A stretch of DNA of 64,000 nt from Hymenobacter negativus. GTDB lineage: Bacteria; Bacteroidota; Bacteroidia; Cytophagales; Hymenobacteraceae. Below are positions 1 to 8,461 of this stretch, piece after piece. The stretch spans positions 248,001 to 312,000 of the forward strand of contig NZ_JAEDAE010000003.1 in NCBI RefSeq assembly GCF_016056375.1, given 5' to 3'. The first letter of the stretch is position 1, and each line of letters starts with the position of its first letter. The notes beneath the pieces are model-generated. The model was not told the DNA's origin and made no database searches. It saw only the letters and a program-made list of their open reading frames with translations. Made by a program: the position numbers and the translations under genes.

Positions 1-1
1 G

Positions 2-3000
2 GCCAAGGACCAGGCCGGCTACCACAACCTGGCCAAGCTCTGCTCGCTGAGTTTCATCGAGGGCGTGTACTCCAAGTTTCCGCGCATCGACAAGGAACTG
101 CTGCTCAAGTACCACGAGGGCCTGATTGCCACGAGCTGCTGCATCGGGGCCGAGATTCCGCAAACCATCCTCTTCGGCACCGAAGCTGAGGCCGAGGAAA
201 AGCTGAAGTGGTGGCTCGATTTGTTTGGTGAGGACTACTACATCGAAATCCAGCGCCACGGCCTGATGAATTTCGACGGCACCGGCAAAAGCCAGGAAGA
301 CGTGAACCAGATTCTGCTGGGCTTTGCGAAGAAGTACAACGTCAAAGTCATCTGCACCAACGACTCGCACTACGTCGACCAGACCGATTACGCCGCCCAC
401 GACCTGCTGCTGTGCGTGAATACCGGCGAGGAGAACAGCATCCCGGTCGGTGATATTCGCACCAACTACTACACCCTCATGACCAGCGGGGGCGAGGTGA
501 AGTACGACCTGCTCGACAACCTACGCCGCGACCACGCGCGCGACGAGCGCGCCCAGCGCCAGCTCCGCCGCATCGACGAGGAACTGCAGAAGCCCAAGCC
601 GCACACCCGCTTCGGCTTCGCCAACGACCAGTTCTTCTTCAAGACGCAGGCGCAGATGAACGACCTGTTCGCCGATGTGCCCGAGAGCGTGGACAACACC
701 AATGAGATTGTCGACAAAATCACGCCCCCGAAGCTGGCGCGCGACATTCTGTTGCCCAACTTCCCCATTCCCGCGCCCTTCGCCAACGCCGACGAATTTC
801 TACGCGAGCTGACCTACGTGGGGGCCTTCGGTCCCAGCGCCGGCCAGGGCGTGGTGACCATGAGCAAGCCGCCGCGCTACTCCGAGCGCACGCCCGAAAT
901 TGAGGAACGGCTTGATTATGAGCTGCGCATCATCCAGACGATGGGCTTTGCCGGCTACTTCCTCATCACCCAGGATTTCATCAACCACGGCCGCAACATC
1001 GGGGTGGCCGTGGGGCCGGGCCGGGGCTCGGCCGCCGGCTCGGCCGTGGCCTACTGCGTGGGTATCACCAACATCGACCCCATTAAGTACTCGCTGCTAT
1101 TCGAGCGTTTCCTGAACCCGGAGCGTGTGTCGATGCCCGATATCGACATTGACTTTGACGACGTGAACCGTCAGAAAGTCATTGACTACGTGGTGAATAA
1201 GTACGGTAAGACGCAGGTGGCCCAGATTATCACCTTCGGCACCATGGCCGCCAAGTCCAGCATCAAGGACGTGGCCCGCGCCATGGAGCTGCCCCTGCCG
1301 CATACCAACGACCTCACCAAGATGGTGCCCGACAAGCCCGGCACCACCCTGGCCGGCGCCTTTGCCGAAAACCAGGAGCTGGACATGATTCGGCGCGACG
1401 AAAGCCCCGAGAACCTCAAGGGCCAGATTTTGCGTCTCGCCACGCAGCTCGAGGGCTCGGTGCGCAACACCGGCATCCACGCGGCCGGGGTAATTATTGC
1501 GCCCGACGACATCACGAAGTACATCCCGGTTTCGACCTCGAAAGACTCGGACCTGCTCATCACGCAGTTCGACGGCAAGGTGATTGAATCGGCGGGGATG
1601 CTGAAAATGGACTTTCTGGGCCTCAAAACCCTGACGGTTATCGTGGATGCCATGCGCCTGATTGAGCGCAACCACGGCGTGAAAATCGACATCGACAACA
1701 TCCCGCTCGATGACGAGAAGACCTACGCGCTCTACCAGCGTGGTGATACCATTGGCACGTTCCAGTTCGAGTCGGAAGGTATGCGGCAGTACCTCAAGGA
1801 CTTGAAACCAACCAACATCGAGGACTTGATTGCCATGAACGCCCTCTATCGGCCCGGCCCGATGCAGTTCATCCCGAACTTCATCAACCGCAAGCACGGC
1901 CGCGAGGAAGTGGAATACCCGCACGAGCTGTTGAAACCCATTCTGGAATACAGCCAGGGCATCATGGTGTATCAGGAGCAGATTATGCAGACGGCCCAGA
2001 TTCTGGCCGGCTACTCGCTCGGCGGCGCCGACTTGCTGCGCCGCGCCATGGGCAAGAAGGACATGAAAAAGATGGCCCTGGAGCGCGAGAAGTTCATCGA
2101 AGGAGCCAAAAACATTCACGGCATCGTGGCCAAAAAAGCCAACGAAGTGTTCGACGTGATGGAGAAATTCGCGGAGTACGGCTTCAACCGTTCGCACTCG
2201 GCGGCCTACTCCGTGGTGGCTTATCAGACTGGTTACCTGAAGGCGAACTACCCAGCCGAGTACATGGCCGCCGTGCTCACCAACAACATGGGCGACATCA
2301 AGAAGGTGACGTTCTTCATTGAGGAAGCCCGCAAGCAGGGCGTGCCCGTGCTGGGGCCCGACGTGAACGAAAGCCTGTTGAAATTCAACGTGAACCAGGA
2401 AGGCGCCATCCGCTTCGGCATGGGCGCGGTGAAAGGCGCAGGTGAACTCGCGGTGGAAAGCATGGTACAGGAGCGCGAAAAAGCGGGTGAGTACTCCGAT
2501 ATTTTCGACTTCGCCAAGCGCGTGAACCTGCGCACCGTGAACAAGAAAACCTTCGAAAGCCTGGCCCAGGCCGGCGCCTTCGATGGCTTCGGCAAGCACC
2601 GCCGCCTGTACCTGGATTCGCCCGCCGGCGACCAAAACCTGATTGAAAAGGCCATGCGCGTGGGCCAGCAGCACGCGGCGGCCAAGGAATCGGCCCAGCA
2701 CAGTCTGTTTGGCGCGGGGGCCTTTGGGGCGGTGGCCGCGCCCATGCCCAAAATCCACGACATGGAGCCCTGGAGCAAAACCGAGCAGCTGCGCCGCGAA
2801 AAAGAAGTAGTAGGCTTCTACCTCTCCGGCCACCCGCTCGACGCCTACAAGCTGGAGCTGGATGCCTACTGCACCTGCGGACTGGACAAGGTGGACGAAA
2901 TCAAAAACAAGGAAATTGCGGTGGCTGGTCTGATTAACAACGTGTTGTTCAAGACCACGAAAACCGGCCAGCCCTTCTGCACCTTCACCCTGGAAGACTA

Positions 3001-3430
3001 CGAGACGAGCATCAACCCGGCTCTGTTCCGCGACGACTACACCAAGTTTGCACCCCTCATCAACCCGCGCAACTACCCCAACGAGCAGGTGCCGCCCATG
3101 TACGTCAAACTCAAGCAGGAGCTACGCCGCCACACCCAGGACCAATGGGACCTGCGCATTCTGACCATGGAGCCGCTGGCCGACGTGGCCGAAAAGCGCA
3201 GCAAAGGCGTGCGCGTGCGCCTCGACCTGCGCACCGTGACCGCCCCCATGCTCGACCGGCTGGAAGAAGCCATCGAGCACGCGCCTGGCGGCAAGCGGCT
3301 GGAAATCCAGTTTGTGGAGCCCCACGAGCACCTGGCGGTGGATATGTTCTCACGCCGCTTCCAGATTGAGCCCAAAGCTTTCATCGAGAAAATGAAAGAG
3401 CTGGACATGGAAGTTTGCACGCTGATTTAG
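2..3430 (+). CDS. dnaE: DNA polymerase III subunit alpha (5' truncated by window)
   Basis: This is the replicative polymerase subunit that extends DNA at the fork. The frame is open from base 2, so the start and perhaps a hundred residues lie outside the window; family members in this phylum are usually somewhat over 1,200 residues, and about 1,142 are visible. In order one sees the remainder of the PHP domain (SHYVDQTDYAAHDLL), the catalytic palm with the acidic motif MPDIDIDFDD around bases 1132-1161, the finger motifs FQFESEGM and YRPGPMQFIP, and a C-terminal OB-fold region. The stop is followed by a palindrome and then trxA. The identity is secure; only the 5' end is missing. Confidence 0.98.
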   Translation, partial: AKDQAGYHNLAKLCSLSFIEGVYSKFPRIDKELLLKYHEGLIATSCCIGAEIPQTILFGTEAEAEEKLKWWLDLFGEDYYIEIQRHGLMNFDGTGKSQEDVNQILLGFAKKYNVKVICTNDSHYVDQTDYAAHDLLLCVNTGEENSIPVGDIRTNYYTLMTSGGEVKYDLLDNLRRDHARDERAQRQLRRIDEELQKPKPHTRFGFANDQFFFKTQAQMNDLFADVPESVDNTNEIVDKITPPKLARDILLPNFPIPAPFANADEFLRELTYVGAFGPSAGQGVVTMSKPPRYSERTPEIEERLDYELRIIQTMGFAGYFLITQDFINHGRNIGVAVGPGRGSAAGSAVAYCVGITNIDPIKYSLLFERFLNPERVSMPDIDIDFDDVNRQKVIDYVVNKYGKTQVAQIITFGTMAAKSSIKDVARAMELPLPHTNDLTKMVPDKPGTTLAGAFAENQELDMIRRDESPENLKGQILRLATQLEGSVRNTGIHAAGVIIAPDDITKYIPVSTSKDSDLLITQFDGKVIESAGMLKMDFLGLKTLTVIVDAMRLIERNHGVKIDIDNIPLDDEKTYALYQRGDTIGTFQFESEGMRQYLKDLKPTNIEDLIAMNALYRPGPMQFIPNFINRKHGREEVEYPHELLKPILEYSQGIMVYQEQIMQTAQILAGYSLGGADLLRRAMGKKDMKKMALEREKFIEGAKNIHGIVAKKANEVFDVMEKFAEYGFNRSHSAAYSVVAYQTGYLKANYPAEYMAAVLTNNMGDIKKVTFFIEEARKQGVPVLGPDVNESLLKFNVNQEGAIRFGMGAVKGAGELAVESMVQEREKAGEYSDIFDFAKRVNLRTVNKKTFESLAQAGAFDGFGKHRRLYLDSPAGDQNLIEKAMRVGQQHAAAKESAQHSLFGAGAFGAVAAPMPKIHDMEPWSKTEQLRREKEVVGFYLSGHPLDAYKLELDAYCTCGLDKVDEIKNKEIAVAGLINNVLFKTTKTGQPFCTFTLEDYETSINPALFRDDYTKFAPLINPRNYPNEQVPPMYVKLKQELRRHTQDQWDLRILTMEPLADVAEKRSKGVRVRLDLRTVTAPMLDRLEEAIEHAPGGKRLEIQFVEPHEHLAVDMFSRRFQIEPKAFIEKMKELDMEVCTLI

Positions 3431-3458
3431 TGACGGGCAGGAGAAGGAATAGTCCGGC

Positions 3459-3505
3459 CGTCATGCAGAGCATTCCGCTTGACGCGCAGAATGCTCTGCA
3501 TGACG
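3459..3505. repeat. Perfect 17-bp inverted repeat downstream of dnaE
   Basis: Arms at 3459-3475 and 3489-3505 are exact reverse complements around a 13-base spacer, with core GTCATGCAGAGCATTC. There is no T tract, so it does not look like a plain intrinsic terminator. It resembles the GTCAT-type dispersed palindromes at 44148 and 45126 of this window. Confidence 0.8.
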
Positions 3506-3614
3506 TTCAAAAGGTGTTTTTTACGACGTTTAGATAGAAAACCAGGCCCTTCATCGGGCCAATCTCCTATTCCTGAACTTTCCCCCGGCTCCGCTGTTTT
3601 ACCATCCAATCTGC

Positions 3615-3622
3615 TACCTTGC
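3615..3622 (+). promoter_or_regulatory. Possible promoter -7 box for trxA
   Basis: TACCTTGC lies 55 bases before the trxA start and is one base short of the Bacteroidota TAnnTTTG box. No clear -33 element was found, so this is tentative. Confidence 0.35.
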
Positions 3623-3677
3623 GACCCCGTTGGCCGTATACGCCAGACTATTCTTATTAACCCCAACCCAAATTGAA

Positions 3678-4007
3678 ATGGGACACAAAGCAATTGAGAT
3701 AACCGACGCCAACTTTGACGAAATCATCAACGGCGACAAGCCCGTATTGGTCGATTTCTGGGCCGAATGGTGCGGTCCCTGCCGCATGGTAGGCCCCGTA
3801 GTAGAAGAGCTGGCCGGCGAATACGAAGGCAAAGTCGTAGTCGGCAAAGTTGACGTTGATGCTAACCCTCAGACTTCTATGAAGTTCGGTATCCGTAGCA
3901 TTCCTACGCTGCTGGTCTTCAAGAATGGCCAAATCGTTGACAAACAAGTAGGCGCCGTGCCCAAGCACGTGCTCGCCCAGAAACTGGAAGCTCAGGTGAC
4001 GGCGTAA
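3678..4007 (+). CDS. trxA: Thioredoxin
   Basis: This is a cytoplasmic thiol-disulfide reductant. The 109-residue length is normal. The active site is WCGPC at residues 31-35, and the cis-proline is in SIPT at residue 76. I chose the ATG at 3678 (MGHKAIEI) over an in-frame upstream start at 3630, because the longer form adds a non-homologous stretch that would run through the untranslated leader. It is monocistronic: a possible promoter box lies upstream and a strong hairpin terminator follows 20 bases after the stop. Confidence 0.97.
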   Translation: MGHKAIEITDANFDEIINGDKPVLVDFWAEWCGPCRMVGPVVEELAGEYEGKVVVGKVDVDANPQTSMKFGIRSIPTLLVFKNGQIVDKQVGAVPKHVLAQKLEAQVTA

Positions 4008-4026
4008 TCCCGCTGTTCCTTGTAGC

Positions 4027-4062
4027 AAAAAGCCCCTTGCCAATATGGCAAGGGGCTTTTTT
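4027..4062. terminator. Bidirectional intrinsic terminator after trxA
   Basis: The arms AAAAAGCCCCTTGCC and GGCAAGGGGCTTTTTT close over a 5-base loop, with A and T tracts on both sides. It can serve trxA on the plus strand and the convergent small gene ending at 4087. Confidence 0.9.
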
Positions 4063-4086
4063 AATGATTGATAGCTATGCCGGGCG

Positions 4087-4464
4087 TTAGTTCAGAGCGC
4101 GGTTGCAGCGCCGTTTGCGGGCTTGCGAAGCATGCAGGGCCTGCCGTTTCAGTTGCTTTTGGTGCTGGTGCATATGCCATTCCAGCTTGGCGGGGGAGGT
4201 AACTTTTCGGTTAGCCTCCAAGCCTAGCAGAATGAGCACAGCGCGGTTTATTTTGGCCGTCGACTTGCGGGTGGTACGAGTGTTGGTACGGTTTACCAGA
4301 ACCGCTTTTTTGGCCGCTACAGCGCGCTCCCGCGCTGCTTTGCGCTGAATTTCGGCTGGGGTGTCGTCGAAAGACGAGGCGGGCCGAGGAGTAGCGGGCA
4401 CAAAGCCGGAACATAAGAGCAATAGCCCTCCGGCCACTAACAACTTGTAGCTGTGCGTATTCAT
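4087..4464 (-). CDS. Small exported basic protein, paralogue of 4742-5128
   Basis: This 125-residue protein has no function I recognise. The start MNTHSYKLLVAGG at 4464 gives a clean signal peptide (hydrophobic VAGGLLLLCSGF); the longer in-frame start would add an unrelated 24-residue segment. The mature part is rich in Arg, Lys and Ala and contains DDTPAEIQRKAA, RAVLILLGLEANRKVTSPAKL and a final basic run with His and Gln. The same blocks recur in the next gene upstream on this strand, so the two are tandem paralogues. An AT-rich promoter-like tract precedes it. A stress-induced periplasmic or surface protein is possible, but that is a guess. Confidence 0.7.
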   Translation of the reverse strand: MNTHSYKLLVAGGLLLLCSGFVPATPRPASSFDDTPAEIQRKAARERAVAAKKAVLVNRTNTRTTRKSTAKINRAVLILLGLEANRKVTSPAKLEWHMHQHQKQLKRQALHASQARKRRCNRALN

Positions 4465-4555
4465 GGCAATGAGTAAAAAGATGAAAAATGTTGGCAATGC
4501 CCAGGCAGTGCGGTGGCTGGTATTGGGAGCAAGCACAGCTTTACCAGTCGCTTAG

Positions 4556-4616
4556 GCTTATAATAAAAATATATATATTAAAAATTAATAGCAAATTATT
4601 CCTAATGAATTTGTCA
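4556..4616 (-). promoter_or_regulatory. AT-rich tract upstream of small exported gene
   Basis: About 60 bases of almost pure A/T stand out in this GC-rich genome, directly upstream of the minus-strand gene starting at 4464. It probably contains the promoter; I could not fix a unique TAnnTTTG box. Confidence 0.4.
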
Positions 4617-4682
4617 TGAATTTTTAAGTTGTGTGAAGCGCGCATGGAGACGGGTGCCCAGTTGCCAAAATTGTCGGACAAC

Positions 4683-4719
4683 AAAAAGCCCTTTCTCAAG
4701 GATGAGAAAGGGCTTTTTT
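4683..4719 (-). terminator. Intrinsic terminator
   Basis: The arms AAAAAGCCCTTTCTC and GAGAAAGGGCTTTTTT follow the minus-strand gene ending at 4742, with a T run in the minus-strand transcript. Confidence 0.85.
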
Positions 4720-4741
4720 AGAACGTTAAGCGCCGCGTAGG

Positions 4742-5128
4742 CTAGTCGTGGGCGCGGTGGCGGTGGGCCCGGGCAGCCATGCGTGCCCGATGCTTCAGAT
4801 GATTTTGGTGGGCATGGAGCTGGCGCTGGAGGCGGGCGGGCGAGGTAACCGCTTTGCTTTCTTCGAGGCCGAGAATGACAAGCATGGCCCGCTGCAGCTT
4901 GTTGGTGACTTTGCGGGATTTGACGGTCAGCCGCTGCAGTTTGGAAGCTTTTCTGGCGGCGACAGCTTTTTCGCGGGTGGCGGCCCTTTGCTCGCGGGCA
5001 GCCGCTTTGCGCTGCACGTCGGCGGGCGTGTCGTTCAAGCTGTGGCGGGTGGGCGCTGCACTGGCCGAAGGTGACCCGATTAGCAACAAAGAGCTGATAG
5101 TTAGGACAGAGTAAAGAAAGTGCTTCAT
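4742..5128 (-). CDS. Small exported basic protein, paralogue of 4087-4464
   Basis: This 128-residue protein starts at MKHFLYSVLTISSLLL (5128), a convincing signal peptide ending near SASA. The mature chain shares NDTPADVQRKAAAREQ, LQRAMLVILGLEESKAVTSPARL and a C-terminal HAHQNHLKHRARMAARAHRHR block with its neighbour. The region between residues 50 and 85 is an Arg/Ala/Lys-rich probable helix. It has its own terminator. Function is unknown; the strong positive charge suggests interaction with nucleic acid, LPS or another polyanion, but nothing in the sequence proves this. Confidence 0.7.
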   Translation of the reverse strand: MKHFLYSVLTISSLLLIGSPSASAAPTRHSLNDTPADVQRKAAAREQRAATREKAVAARKASKLQRLTVKSRKVTNKLQRAMLVILGLEESKAVTSPARLQRQLHAHQNHLKHRARMAARAHRHRAHD

Positions 5129-5233
5129 GTGCCAGGCAGCAGAAAGTGGGAAAATGAACCGGCAGAATCCGGCCGGCAATGCTTTTGTGTGCACTAAAGT
5201 AATATTGAATTTAAAAACTCAACCATAGTTCAT

Positions 5234-5272
5234 AAAAAATCCCTGCATCCGATAAGCGATGCAGGGATTTTT
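5234..5272 (-). terminator. Intrinsic terminator
   Basis: The arms AAAAAATCCCTGCATC and GATGCAGGGATTTTT surround an 8-base loop, downstream of the minus-strand gene ending at 5304. Confidence 0.85.
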
Positions 5273-5303
5273 GCAGTATGGCAATAGATAATAGGACAGC
5301 CGG

Positions 5304-5642
5304 CTAGCGCACGGCGCGGGGCCGCACCTGGCCGTCGTGTTTCTGGCGGTAGATGGCGCGGCTAGCTTGGTTTTCATCCTTGCGGATGTCCTGACGCTCG
5401 TCGCGGGTTACGATGCCGTCGGCGCGGGCGGCGCGCTTGTCCTGGCGGATTTCGGCTTCGCGGCCTTTGAGGCGGGCGGCTTCGGGGCGGGTGAGCTCGC
5501 CGGTGGCCACGCCCTGGCGGATGCGGGCGCGCTCATTGCGCTGGCGGGCGTTGATGCCGGGCGTCACGACCTGGGCCACGGAAGTATAGGAAACAGCCAG
5601 CAGGCTAGTAGCGGCCAGTAGCGAAAACAAAGACTTCTTCAT
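5304..5642 (-). CDS. Small exported Arg-rich protein
   Basis: This 112-residue protein starts at MKKSLFSLLAATSLLAVSYTSVAQ, a textbook signal peptide, and continues with a highly charged segment (RQRNERARIRQGVATGELTR, DKRAARADGIVTRDERQDIR). The paired GxxTxxEaxxL- and DGxVtxxE-like turns separated by helices recall the pattern of EF-hand-like or helical DUF proteins common in Bacteroidota, but I cannot name a family. It is the third small exported basic protein in a row, with its own terminator. Confidence 0.65.
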   Translation of the reverse strand: MKKSLFSLLAATSLLAVSYTSVAQVVTPGINARQRNERARIRQGVATGELTRPEAARLKGREAEIRQDKRAARADGIVTRDERQDIRKDENQASRAIYRQKHDGQVRPRAVR

Positions 5643-5833
5643 GGGAATACGTAATAATGATGGGGAAAAGATGGGGGTTGGAGGCCGGACGGCGGGCAAG
5701 GTTTAACCCATGCTGTAGAAGAGAAATGAAGTTGGCACGAGATATGAAAAAATAGCTACATTGCCATCCAACCACGCGGGGCCAAACCGCGTAGGAGGCG
5801 CATTCTCTCACTCTTCAGCTTACCCTTACTCCC

Positions 5834-6292
5834 ATGAAACGCATTCTCGGATTCCTCGTTTCCCTCAGCTTGCTCGGCGGCTCGGTAGCCCAGGCCCAAA
5901 CGGCCACTCCGGCGACCGGCACCCAGATGAGCACCAGCTCGTCGAAAATGACAACGACCAAAACCATGCAGGCTCCAGCCACCAAGACGACCGTAAAATC
6001 GTCGACGATGAGCAACCCGGCGGGTATGACCAAGTCGAGCACCATGACCAAAGGCTCGGGCACGATGAGCAAATCGAGCACGATGACCACGCCTTCGGGC
6101 ATGACCAAGTCTTCGACTTCTACCAGCAGCACCAAAATGAAGGCTGATGGCACGCCTGATATGCGCTACTCGGAAAACAAATCGACCAAAACCACCAAGA
6201 TGAGCACCGGCCCCCTGAAGGCCGACGGCACGCCCGATATGCGCTACAAAGCCAACAAAACAACCGTGAAAAAGACCACCACCAAAATGTAA
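5834..6292 (+). CDS. Exported Ser/Thr/Lys-rich repeat protein
   Basis: This 152-residue protein begins with a signal peptide (MKRILGFLVSLSLLGGSVAQAQ) and then is nearly all Ser, Thr, Lys and Met, with imperfect repeats of the type SSTMTKGSGTMSK and GMTKSSTS. Near the end the block KADGTPDMRY occurs twice (about residues 102-111 and 126-135), followed by S/K-E/A-NKS/T. This DGTPDMRYxxNK block is familiar from small Bacteroidota proteins of unknown role. The bulk is expected to be disordered. A clean terminator follows. Confidence 0.7.
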   Translation: MKRILGFLVSLSLLGGSVAQAQTATPATGTQMSTSSSKMTTTKTMQAPATKTTVKSSTMSNPAGMTKSSTMTKGSGTMSKSSTMTTPSGMTKSSTSTSSTKMKADGTPDMRYSENKSTKTTKMSTGPLKADGTPDMRYKANKTTVKKTTTKM

Positions 6293-6313
6293 GGTCCGGC
6301 GGTTAAGAATGTG

Positions 6314-6348
6314 AAAAGCCCTTGCTCTGGCTGAGCAAGGGCTTTTTT
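6314..6348 (+). terminator. Intrinsic terminator
   Basis: AAAAGCCCTTGCTC pairs with GAGCAAGGGCTTTTTT over a 5-base loop. It also argues that aminopeptidase P does not start at the in-frame ATG inside it (6347). Confidence 0.9.
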
Positions 6349-6442
6349 GCATTTTACTTTCGTTCGCAGCCGGCCGGGGCGGTGGCTTGTGCCGGCCGCC
6401 GGCTACCTAACTTGCGGCCCCATTCCAACTCAACTCTTGCCC

Positions 6443-7738
6443 ATGCGCTACGCTCCCCTTGCCCCCGAGCTTTTTATTGAAAACCGTCGCCGCTTCCGCG
6501 AGCTGCTGCCGCCGGCGTCGCTGGCCATTTTTCAGAGCAACGACATCATGCCGACCAACGCCGACGGCACCATGGCCTTCCGCCAGAGCAACGACTTGTT
6601 CTACCTGTCCGGCGTGGACCAGGAGGAAAGCATTCTCGTGATTTTTCCGGATGCGCGGCTGCCGCAGCACCGCGAAATCCTGTTTTTGAAGGAAACGTCG
6701 GAACACATTCTCATCTGGGAGGGCTACAAGCTGACCAAGGAGGAAGCCCGCCAGAACTCCGGCATCCCGACCATTATGTGGCTGGATAGCTTCAAATCTG
6801 TGTTGCCCGCGCTCATGAACGAGGCCGAGAATGTGTACCTGCCCTCTAATGAGCACATCCGGGCCGTGGTGGAGGTGGAAACGCGCGATGCCCGCTTCAT
6901 CAAGAGCCTGCAGGCGCAGTACCCGCTGCACACCTACCGCCGGGCGGCGCGTCTGATGCACCAGCTGCGCGCTATCAAGAGCCCCGAGGAAATCCGGGTG
7001 ATGCGCGAGGCTTGCAACATTACGGAGAAGGCGTTTCGGCGCTTGCTGGGCTTTGTGAAGCCGGGCGTGTGGGAATTTGAGATTGAGGCCGAAATCGTGC
7101 ACGAGTTCATGCGCAACCGCAGCCGGGGGCCGGCCTACGGCAGCATTATCGCCAGCGGCAAGAATGCCAATGTGCTGCACTATACCACCAACGACCACCA
7201 GTGCCAGGACGGCGACGTGATTCTGCTCGACTTCGGGGCCGAATACGCCAACTACGCGGCCGACCTCTCCCGCTCAATTCCGGTAAACGGTAAATTCACG
7301 CCGCGCCAGCGCCAGGTGTACGATGCCGTGCTGAGCGTGATGGATTTTGCCAAAACGCGCCTCGTACCCGGCGGCGAAATCGAAGCCTACCACCAGGCCG
7401 TGGGCGAGTTCATGGAGCAGCAGCTCATCAAGCTGGACCTGCTGAATGCCGCCGACGTTCAACACCAGGACCCCGCCGCGCCGCTCTACAAGAAGTATTT
7501 CATGCACGGCACCAGCCACTACCTCGGCCTCGACGTGCACGACGTGGGCTACAAGTACCGCACCTTCGAACCCGGCATGGTGTACACCATTGAGCCCGGC
7601 ATCTACATTCCCGAGGAAGGCCTGGGCATTCGCCTGGAGAATGACATTCTCATCACGGCCAACGGCAACGAAGATTTGATGGCCAATATTCCGATTAAGG
7701 CGGAGGAGATTGAGGCGCTAATGGCGCAGGGCCGATAG
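6443..7738 (+). CDS. pepP: Xaa-Pro aminopeptidase (M24B)
   Basis: This 431-residue metallopeptidase removes N-terminal residues that precede proline. An N-terminal AMP_N (creatinase-like) domain spans about residues 1-150 and the pita-bread catalytic domain follows. The five metal ligands are visible: DFGAEYANYAADLSR (two Asp), the HGTSHYLGLDVHD region (His), IEPGIYIPEE and GIRLEND (two Glu). I start at MRYAPLAPELF (6443); the longer in-frame start begins inside the preceding terminator. A convergent terminator separates it from the next gene. Confidence 0.95.
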   Translation: MRYAPLAPELFIENRRRFRELLPPASLAIFQSNDIMPTNADGTMAFRQSNDLFYLSGVDQEESILVIFPDARLPQHREILFLKETSEHILIWEGYKLTKEEARQNSGIPTIMWLDSFKSVLPALMNEAENVYLPSNEHIRAVVEVETRDARFIKSLQAQYPLHTYRRAARLMHQLRAIKSPEEIRVMREACNITEKAFRRLLGFVKPGVWEFEIEAEIVHEFMRNRSRGPAYGSIIASGKNANVLHYTTNDHQCQDGDVILLDFGAEYANYAADLSRSIPVNGKFTPRQRQVYDAVLSVMDFAKTRLVPGGEIEAYHQAVGEFMEQQLIKLDLLNAADVQHQDPAAPLYKKYFMHGTSHYLGLDVHDVGYKYRTFEPGMVYTIEPGIYIPEEGLGIRLENDILITANGNEDLMANIPIKAEEIEALMAQGR

Positions 7739-7749
7739 AATAATGGAGT

Positions 7750-7800
7750 AAACGCAGAAATGCCCGGCTGAGCGAAGGTTCAGCCGGGCATTCTGCGTTT
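7750..7800. terminator. Convergent hairpin between pepP and DUF4252 gene
   Basis: A long near-perfect inverted repeat (about 21 bp, one bulged A) has the core TGCCCGGCTGA...TCAGCCGGGCA. It lies between two convergent genes and probably terminates both, although the T tracts are short. Confidence 0.75.
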
Positions 7801-7816
7801 AGTACGGGTTGACGAA

Positions 7817-8371
7817 TTACTTGCTGGTGGCCTGCACAATCTGCGGCAGATACTTGCTCAGGGCCGCTACCTGGGAGCTGGTGAAATTGCCTTGCACCGA
7901 CACCAGCACGAAGGAGTCGGCCACGTCGGGCAGGCTGCCGAGGGCGGCGAATTCCGAAATGCTGTTGCCCGAGCCGCGGGTGGATACCGCGTAGTTGCTG
8001 CCGCCAAAGCCGGCGGTGGTGAGCGGGTCGTACTTATTGTTTTGCAGAATACCGGCGGCTTCGCTGCGCAGGCCCTGGGCCGCCAACTCTTTGGCCGAGG
8101 TGGTGGTGGGCGCGAAGCTGATGACCTTGGCCGAGCGAATGCCGGTAATGGCATTGGTGAGGTCGGAGCCACCGAGGAGCTTGGCGGCTTTCACCAGGGC
8201 CAGGCGCTGGAGCAGGTCGGCCGACCATTCGGTGGTTTTGAAGCCTTCGCGGCCTTCGTATTTCGAGAAAAACGAGGACACGGTGCGAGCCGGCGAGCCG
8301 GGGCCACCGGCCCGGCAGCCGGCTAACAACAAAAGCAGAATAAGGACGGGGAAACGGAGTTTTGTAAGCAT
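7817..8371 (-). CDS. DUF4252-like lipoprotein
   Basis: This 184-residue protein has a lipoprotein signal: MLTKLRFPVLILLLLLAGC with Cys19 as the lipidation site. The mature start SSFFSKYEGREGFKTTEWSADLL matches the usual opening of DUF4252 proteins in Bacteroidota, small envelope lipoproteins of unknown function often linked to signalling loci. Residues 150-184 contain VSVQGNFTSSQVAALSKYL. A perfect 6-bp inverted repeat (GTGCGT/ACGCAC, 8396-8410) lies just upstream and could be an operator. Confidence 0.75.
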   Translation of the reverse strand: MLTKLRFPVLILLLLLAGCRAGGPGSPARTVSSFFSKYEGREGFKTTEWSADLLQRLALVKAAKLLGGSDLTNAITGIRSAKVISFAPTTTSAKELAAQGLRSEAAGILQNNKYDPLTTAGFGGSNYAVSTRGSGNSISEFAALGSLPDVADSFVLVSVQGNFTSSQVAALSKYLPQIVQATSK

Positions 8372-8461
8372 GCAGCAAAAGTGACAAGAAGATTAGTGCG
8401 TTGTACGCACCAAACCCGCGCTACGGTTATTCACAAGCCAAATAACCTCACTTATCGCATC

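Noticed and set aside
1097..2833. Long open frame on the minus strand inside dnaE (578 codons)
   Set aside because: It is antisense to strongly conserved DnaE motifs; such frames are a by-product of high GC and codon bias.
3630..4007. Longer trxA start at 3630
   Set aside because: It would run through the untranslated leader and give an unusual N-terminal extension for thioredoxin.
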